Origin: Methanobacteriota archaeon
Lineage (GTDB): Archaea > Thermoplasmatota > Thermoplasmata > Methanomassiliicoccales > Methanomethylophilaceae
Direction of reading: 5' to 3'
DNA: 24,724 bases
Assembly (NCBI GenBank): GCA_012719315.1
Contig: JAAYAP010000024.1
Location: forward strand, 1 to 24,724
The notes beneath the pieces were generated by a model, which searched no databases, was not told the origin of the DNA, and was given only the letters and a program-made list of their open reading frames with translations. Position numbers and translations under genes: made by a program. Below are positions 21,785 through 24,724 of this stretch, piece by piece (the first letter of the stretch is position 1; each line of letters starts with the position of its first letter).

Positions 21785-22558
21785 TCACGCCGGTCTCTTC
21801 ACGAACTTGGCGGAGGTCTCCATGAAGTCGGGGTTCGGTATCGAATCGTCCTTGTCGGCGCCCACGGGGCAGACCTTGATGCAGATGCCGCACGGAGGTA
21901 TGCCCTTGGCTTTGAGCCCGTCGGTGTAACCCACGCACAACGGCTTCTTCGTCAGTCCGGCGGGGTAGACGGCGTCGGCGACCGCGTTCACCGGGCAGGC
22001 CTTGGTGCACTTGCCGCAGTCGATGCAGAGGCTCTCAGTCATGGGTTTAGAGGACGGCATCTCCGCCGAGGTGATGATCGAGGTGAACCTGATCCTGGGG
22101 CCGTACTTCTCGGTCAGCACCGTGTTGTTGTAACCGAACGTGCCCTGGCCCGCGAGGTAGGCGGCGTGCTTGTGGGAGAACATCGATTCCGGATTCTCCT
22201 TGAGGCCGCTCATGCCGTGGTATCCGTCCCTGGGGACGTACACCGCCTCGTGCCCTTCGATCTTGAGTTCCTGGGCGATCCGCTCGGCCGCCAGGTCCAA
22301 CGCGAAGTTGACCGTGTCGTAATGCTGGAGGTAGTACAGCGACGGGGCGGTCTCGAGGATCGCCTTGCTGATGGGCATGCCGATGACGATCACCGAACGG
22401 GCCGCGGGCATGATGTCCTGGGGGCGGTACCCCTTCTTGACGCGTTCCTTGACCATGGGGTCGGTCTCCCAGAGGTCGACGGAGGCGACGGAGATGTCGA
22501 CGATCCCCAGGTTGCGTGCCAGTTTCTTGATCTCATTGAACGTTTCCTGTCCTTTCAT
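21785..22558 (-). CDS. Iron-sulfur protein resembling epoxyqueuosine reductase (QueG-like), two 4Fe-4S clusters
   Basis: The 257-residue product has an N-terminal region shared with QueG/reductive-dehalogenase-like proteins (SVIVIGMPISKAIL, then GQGTFGYNNTVLTEKYGPRI) and a C-terminal ferredoxin module. Cluster one is C178-x2-C181-x2-C184-x3-C188-P; cluster two uses C223, C226 and C230-P, with C208 a possible fourth ligand. In true QueG a cobalamin co-factor reduces epoxyqueuosine in tRNA; archaea make archaeosine instead, so the substrate here is probably different and I give no gene symbol. The ATG at 22558 is at leaderless distance from the TATA element TGTTTAATAA. The extension upstream to 22738 runs through arginine-rich non-coding-like sequence inside ksgA and is rejected. 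Confidence 0.85.
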   Translation of the reverse strand: MKGQETFNEIKKLARNLGIVDISVASVDLWETDPMVKERVKKGYRPQDIMPAARSVIVIGMPISKAILETAPSLYYLQHYDTVNFALDLAAERIAQELKIEGHEAVYVPRDGYHGMSGLKENPESMFSHKHAAYLAGQGTFGYNNTVLTEKYGPRIRFTSIITSAEMPSSKPMTESLCIDCGKCTKACPVNAVADAVYPAGLTKKPLCVGYTDGLKAKGIPPCGICIKVCPVGADKDDSIPNPDFMETSAKFVKRPA

Positions 22559-22579
22559 GCATCCAAGACGCCATCCGAG

Positions 22580-22590
22580 GTTATTAAACA
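22580..22590 (-). promoter_or_regulatory. TATA box of the QueG-like gene
   Basis: TGTTTAATAAC on the minus strand, centred near 22585, is 27 bases from the ATG at 22558. Confidence 0.55.
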
Positions 22591-22625
22591 ATCCTTCAAC
22601 GGATGCGGTTCCGCGGCCGCGGAGG

Positions 22626-23432
22626 TCAGGAACGGGTCTCCGCCCGCATGCGCGAGAGGTGCACGGCATCCGCCACCTCGCCGATCTCGACGGGCCGCAG
22701 ATCCTCGATGCGCGCATCCAGGTACGGGATGTCGGCATCCCTGTCGATGAGGCCGGCCGACCTCAGCGAGGTCCCGATCTTCTTGCGGCGGTGGTTGAAG
22801 GCGGTCTCCGTGACCTTGAAGAACATGTCCTCGTCCAAGACCCGGAACGGGGCGGGCCGCGGGACGATCTCCACGATCGCCGAATCGACCCGGGGAGCGG
22901 GGTCGAACCTGGAACGGGGGACTTTCTCCCGCACCCTGCATTCGGCGCGGTAGAACAGGTTGACCGTCAGGCGCGAGTAGTCGGGGCTCCCGACATCGGC
23001 GACCATCCGGTCGGCGAACTCCTTCTGCACCATGACCACCGCCTTCCTGAAGCTGTGGTCGAGCAGTTTGAAGATGATCGGGGTGGAGACGCTGTACGGC
23101 AGATTGCTCACGAAGACGTCGAACGGCGGGAAATCCACCTTGACCGCATCGCCCTCGATCAGTTCGATCCTGTCGCCGTGGGTCTTGCGCATGTAATCGG
23201 CGAGGATCCGGTCCAGCTCGATGCAGGTCACGTCGTCCGAGGCTTCGATCAGCTTCCGGGTCAGTATGCCGAACCCGGGCCCGACCTCGAGCACGCGGTC
23301 GCCCTTCGCGATCCCCGCATACCCCACATGGCGCTCGGCCACGCGGTCGTCGACGAGGAAATTCTGGCCTTTGCCCTTCTTGGGGACGATGCCGGTCTCG
23401 GCGATCAGCCCCCGCGTATCGCTGCCGGTCAT
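22626..23432 (-). CDS. ksgA: 16S rRNA (adenine-N6,N6)-dimethyltransferase KsgA/Dim1
   Basis: The 268-residue product dimethylates two adjacent adenines in the 3'-terminal helix of 16S rRNA. Motif I is VLEVGPGFGILTRKL (47-61), the acidic SAM ligand is in CIELDR (70-75), GDAVKVDFPP gives the next contact, and the catalytic motif IV is NLPYSVSTP (110-118). The C-terminal helical domain includes NHRRKKIGTSL. The ATG at 23432 overlaps the DUF655 stop by four bases (ATGA), so the two are translationally coupled. The DUF655-ksgA pair is a conserved archaeal arrangement. Confidence 0.96.
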   Translation of the reverse strand: MTGSDTRGLIAETGIVPKKGKGQNFLVDDRVAERHVGYAGIAKGDRVLEVGPGFGILTRKLIEASDDVTCIELDRILADYMRKTHGDRIELIEGDAVKVDFPPFDVFVSNLPYSVSTPIIFKLLDHSFRKAVVMVQKEFADRMVADVGSPDYSRLTVNLFYRAECRVREKVPRSRFDPAPRVDSAIVEIVPRPAPFRVLDEDMFFKVTETAFNHRRKKIGTSLRSAGLIDRDADIPYLDARIEDLRPVEIGEVADAVHLSRMRAETRS

Positions 23433-23968
23433 CTCGACACGAAGAGATAGCGTTTCATCGAGGGATCCCTGATCTCCTGCAGCACGCGCGCGGCGATCAG
23501 CTTGTCGGGGTTCTTCACCTTGGCCCGGTTGGCGAGGTCCTCGAAGTCCTCGAAGGCGCCGTTGCGCCTCTCGTCGATGATCGCCTGCAGGGTCTTCTTC
23601 CCGAGCCCCGGCAGCTCCTCGAGGAGGTGCTTGCGCAGGTTGATGGCTTCGGCCTCGTTGTAGAATCTTATGAACCTCTCGGGGTTATCCGCGACGATCT
23701 TCTCGACGGCGAAATCGAGTTCGGCATCCGCGGTCCTGGAGAGCTCGCTCGCGCCGATGCGCCGTTTGACATGGTCGATCTCGGCCCTCAGCCCGCTGTC
23801 CTTGCCGATGTACACACGGTCTCCTACGAACACGCTCTTCCTGGGGACAAGTTCGAAGAGCTTGAACTCCTCGTCGCCTATGGCATAGCACATAGGCTCC
23901 TTCTTGGTGTAACTGCCACCGGGTATGCCTTGCGGCAAATAATCTAAGATATAAGCGTATTCTTCCAC
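23429..23968 (-). CDS. DUF655 family protein (helix-hairpin-helix, predicted nucleic-acid binding)
   Basis: The 179-residue product matches the archaeal DUF655 family: MEEYAYILDYLPQG at the N-terminus, an OB-like middle (FKLFELVPRKSVFVGDRVYI) and a C-terminal helix-hairpin-helix in LEELPGLGKKTLQAIIDERR (about 115-134). It probably binds RNA or DNA, and its constant place between rpoF and ksgA suggests a role in rRNA processing or ribosome assembly; that role is inferred from context. It starts 23 bases after the rpoF stop and overlaps ksgA by four bases. Confidence 0.9.
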   Translation of the reverse strand: MEEYAYILDYLPQGIPGGSYTKKEPMCYAIGDEEFKLFELVPRKSVFVGDRVYIGKDSGLRAEIDHVKRRIGASELSRTADAELDFAVEKIVADNPERFIRFYNEAEAINLRKHLLEELPGLGKKTLQAIIDERRNGAFEDFEDLANRAKVKNPDKLIAARVLQEIRDPSMKRYLFVSR

Positions 23969-23991
23969 AGCGATCCCGGCGGAGTATGTGG

Positions 23992-24309
23992 TTACAGGTA
24001 TTTAGCGACTATCTCGATCACGCTCTCGGTTTTAGCGGCATCGAGACTGATCCTCTCCTTGGAGAGTATGGCGCGGATATCCTCTGGGTACTGTGGGAGG
24101 ATGTCGGCGATCTTGGCTGCCACGGGTGCGGTGATCTCGGGTATCTCCGAGACCTCCCTGACGATGGCCTCCGCCTGTTCTACGGTGATCGGCGAGACGG
24201 CTCTGGCATGCTCCATGGCCGCCCTCTGCACGCTGAGGAGCTCCCGCTGCTCGTTCTCGGCGGTCAGCAGATCCCTGACCTCGGCCAGGGTTATGTATCG
24301 TTCGGACAC
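23992..24309 (-). CDS. rpoF: DNA-directed RNA polymerase subunit F (Rpo4/RpoF)
   Basis: The 105-residue product is the archaeal Rpb4 homologue. Together with RpoE it forms the stalk of RNA polymerase, which aids promoter opening and RNA binding. Visible segments are YITLAEVRDLLTA near the N-terminus and, in the HRDC-like C-terminal half, ITAPVAAKIADILPQYPEDI then RAILSKERISL. The gene ends in TAA, one of only two non-TGA stops seen. It starts 12 bases after the eL21 stop and precedes DUF655 in the operon. Confidence 0.93.
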   Translation of the reverse strand: MSERYITLAEVRDLLTAENEQRELLSVQRAAMEHARAVSPITVEQAEAIVREVSEIPEITAPVAAKIADILPQYPEDIRAILSKERISLDAAKTESVIEIVAKYL

Positions 24310-24321
24310 GTCGATCCCCGG

Positions 24322-24615
24322 TCACAGCCTGTTTCTTACGAGGTGCTCGGGTCTCGCGACGACGGTCTTGGTCTTGTTGCCGTCTTTGACGCTGACCTCG
24401 TACGCGGCTCCCCTGGAGCCGACGACGACTCCCGTGAGACCGTGGAATCTCGAGAAGGGCATGCCCTTGTGGACGCTGGGGTCGATGACGATGTTGACCT
24501 TCTCTCCGCTCTCGAAGATCTGGAACGCCTTCGTTATGGGCGACAGCCCGCGTGCCCGGGGCTTCTTCTGGAGGACCTGCCGGGTCTTCGTCCTTGTTCC
24601 TTTGGATGCTTTCAT
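24322..24615 (-). CDS. rpl21e: 50S ribosomal protein eL21
   Basis: The 97-residue product is a complete L21e: a basic N-terminus (KASKGTRTKTRQVLQKKPRA), the SH3-like barrel with FESGEKVNIVIDPSVHKGMP, RFHGLTGVVVGSRGAAYEV and the end VVARPEHLVRNRL. It binds 23S rRNA near 5S rRNA. The ATG at 24615 is two bases after the pus10 stop, so the two are co-transcribed in the usual archaeal order pus10-eL21-rpoF-DUF655-ksgA. Confidence 0.96.
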   Translation of the reverse strand: MKASKGTRTKTRQVLQKKPRARGLSPITKAFQIFESGEKVNIVIDPSVHKGMPFSRFHGLTGVVVGSRGAAYEVSVKDGNKTKTVVARPEHLVRNRL

Positions 24616-24617
24616 GA

Positions 24618-24724
24618 TTAATCCCTCATTGATTGTTCTTGGTAGTCGATCGCCAGCACGTCAAGGGCTTCAACTCTGCACGGGATGCCCAGTGCATCGG
24701 AGAAGTTGGGCACGGTCCTTCCCT
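24618..24724 (-). CDS. pus10: tRNA pseudouridine synthase Pus10, C-terminal fragment
   Basis: The last 34 codons of a gene enter from the right edge and end in TAA at 24620-24618. They read GRTVPNFSDALGIPCRVEAL followed by DVLAIDYQEQSMRD, which matches the end of archaeal Pus10, where a GRT(x)P turn is followed by a short strand reading LDV. Pus10 makes pseudouridine at tRNA positions 54 and 55. The call rests on this short tail plus gene order (directly upstream of eL21, as in many archaea), so it is good but not certain. Confidence 0.75.
   Translation of the reverse strand, partial: GRTVPNFSDALGIPCRVEALDVLAIDYQEQSMRD

Noticed and set aside
22559..22738. An N-terminal extension of the QueG-like protein into the ksgA region.
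   Set aside because: The extension is arginine/alanine-rich, lies over the end of ksgA and is upstream of a good TATA box at 22580-22590.
1..24724. CRISPR arrays, insertion sequences, prophage genes or other mobile elements.
   Set aside because: I saw no direct-repeat arrays, transposase or integrase motifs, or attachment-site duplications at the three tRNA genes.
1..24724. Selenocysteine recoding of TGA codons.
   Set aside because: Every TGA that I read coincides with the expected end of a family or operon junction; no gene continues by homology past TGA.

Overview
The window is a gene-dense, high-GC archaeal chromosome segment, most likely from a methylotrophic methanogen of the order Methanomassiliicoccales (class Thermoplasmata). 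The archaeal markers are firm: Kae1, fibrillarin, B-family DNA polymerase, RpoF, eL15, eL21, archaeal-type uS15, Dim1/KsgA followed by DUF655, a Pus10 tail, A/T-rich TATA elements about 25-30 bases upstream of many starts, and CCA-encoding tRNA genes. The order-level placement is an inference. It rests on the amber codon: of 28 stop codons I could read, 26 are TGA, 2 are TAA and none is TAG, yet two genes carry an in-frame TAG that is translated-looking on both sides. This is what a pyrrolysine-decoding archaeon would show. No pylTSBCD gene lies in the window.

Layout. 1-1105: a GNAT acetyltransferase cut by the left edge, a 30-residue single-helix membrane peptide, and msrA. 1227-3955: tRNA-Ser(CGA), the proA-proB proline/glutamate pair and tRNA-Val(GAC). 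4056-6852: two divergently transcribed transporters, an OFA-like MFS protein and a MATE exporter. 6913-9688: kae1, converging on the uS15-RecJ-like operon; the recJ-like gene contains an in-frame TAG at its interdomain linker. 9766-12868: flpA with a Nudix gene, divergent from a NADP phosphatase/NAD kinase fusion that overlaps a JAMM peptidase gene. 12871-14217: a phosphohexomutase homologue that has lost its catalytic loops. 14401-14619: a 72-codon gene with TAG as codon 18, a strong promoter and a clean Shine-Dalgarno, followed by tRNA-Leu(CAG). 14907-16394: a small acetyltransferase and a TSUP transporter paired with a DUF1634 protein. 16471-17305: a ThiI-like THUMP protein with a lost PP-loop and a one-base frameshift. 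17393-22558: eL15, then a YchF-polB operon and a ferredoxin-type epoxyqueuosine-reductase-like protein. 22626-24724: a translation/transcription operon reading pus10 (tail), eL21, rpoF, DUF655, ksgA.

Functionally the window is mainly housekeeping: tRNA and rRNA modification (Kae1, Pus10, KsgA, FlpA), ribosomal proteins, replication and repair (PolB, RecJ-like), NAD(P) balance and glutamate-to-proline conversion. The unusual layer is recoding: two candidate pyrrolysine-containing proteins that are not methylamine methyltransferases, together with two enzyme families that keep their fold but have lost active-site residues.
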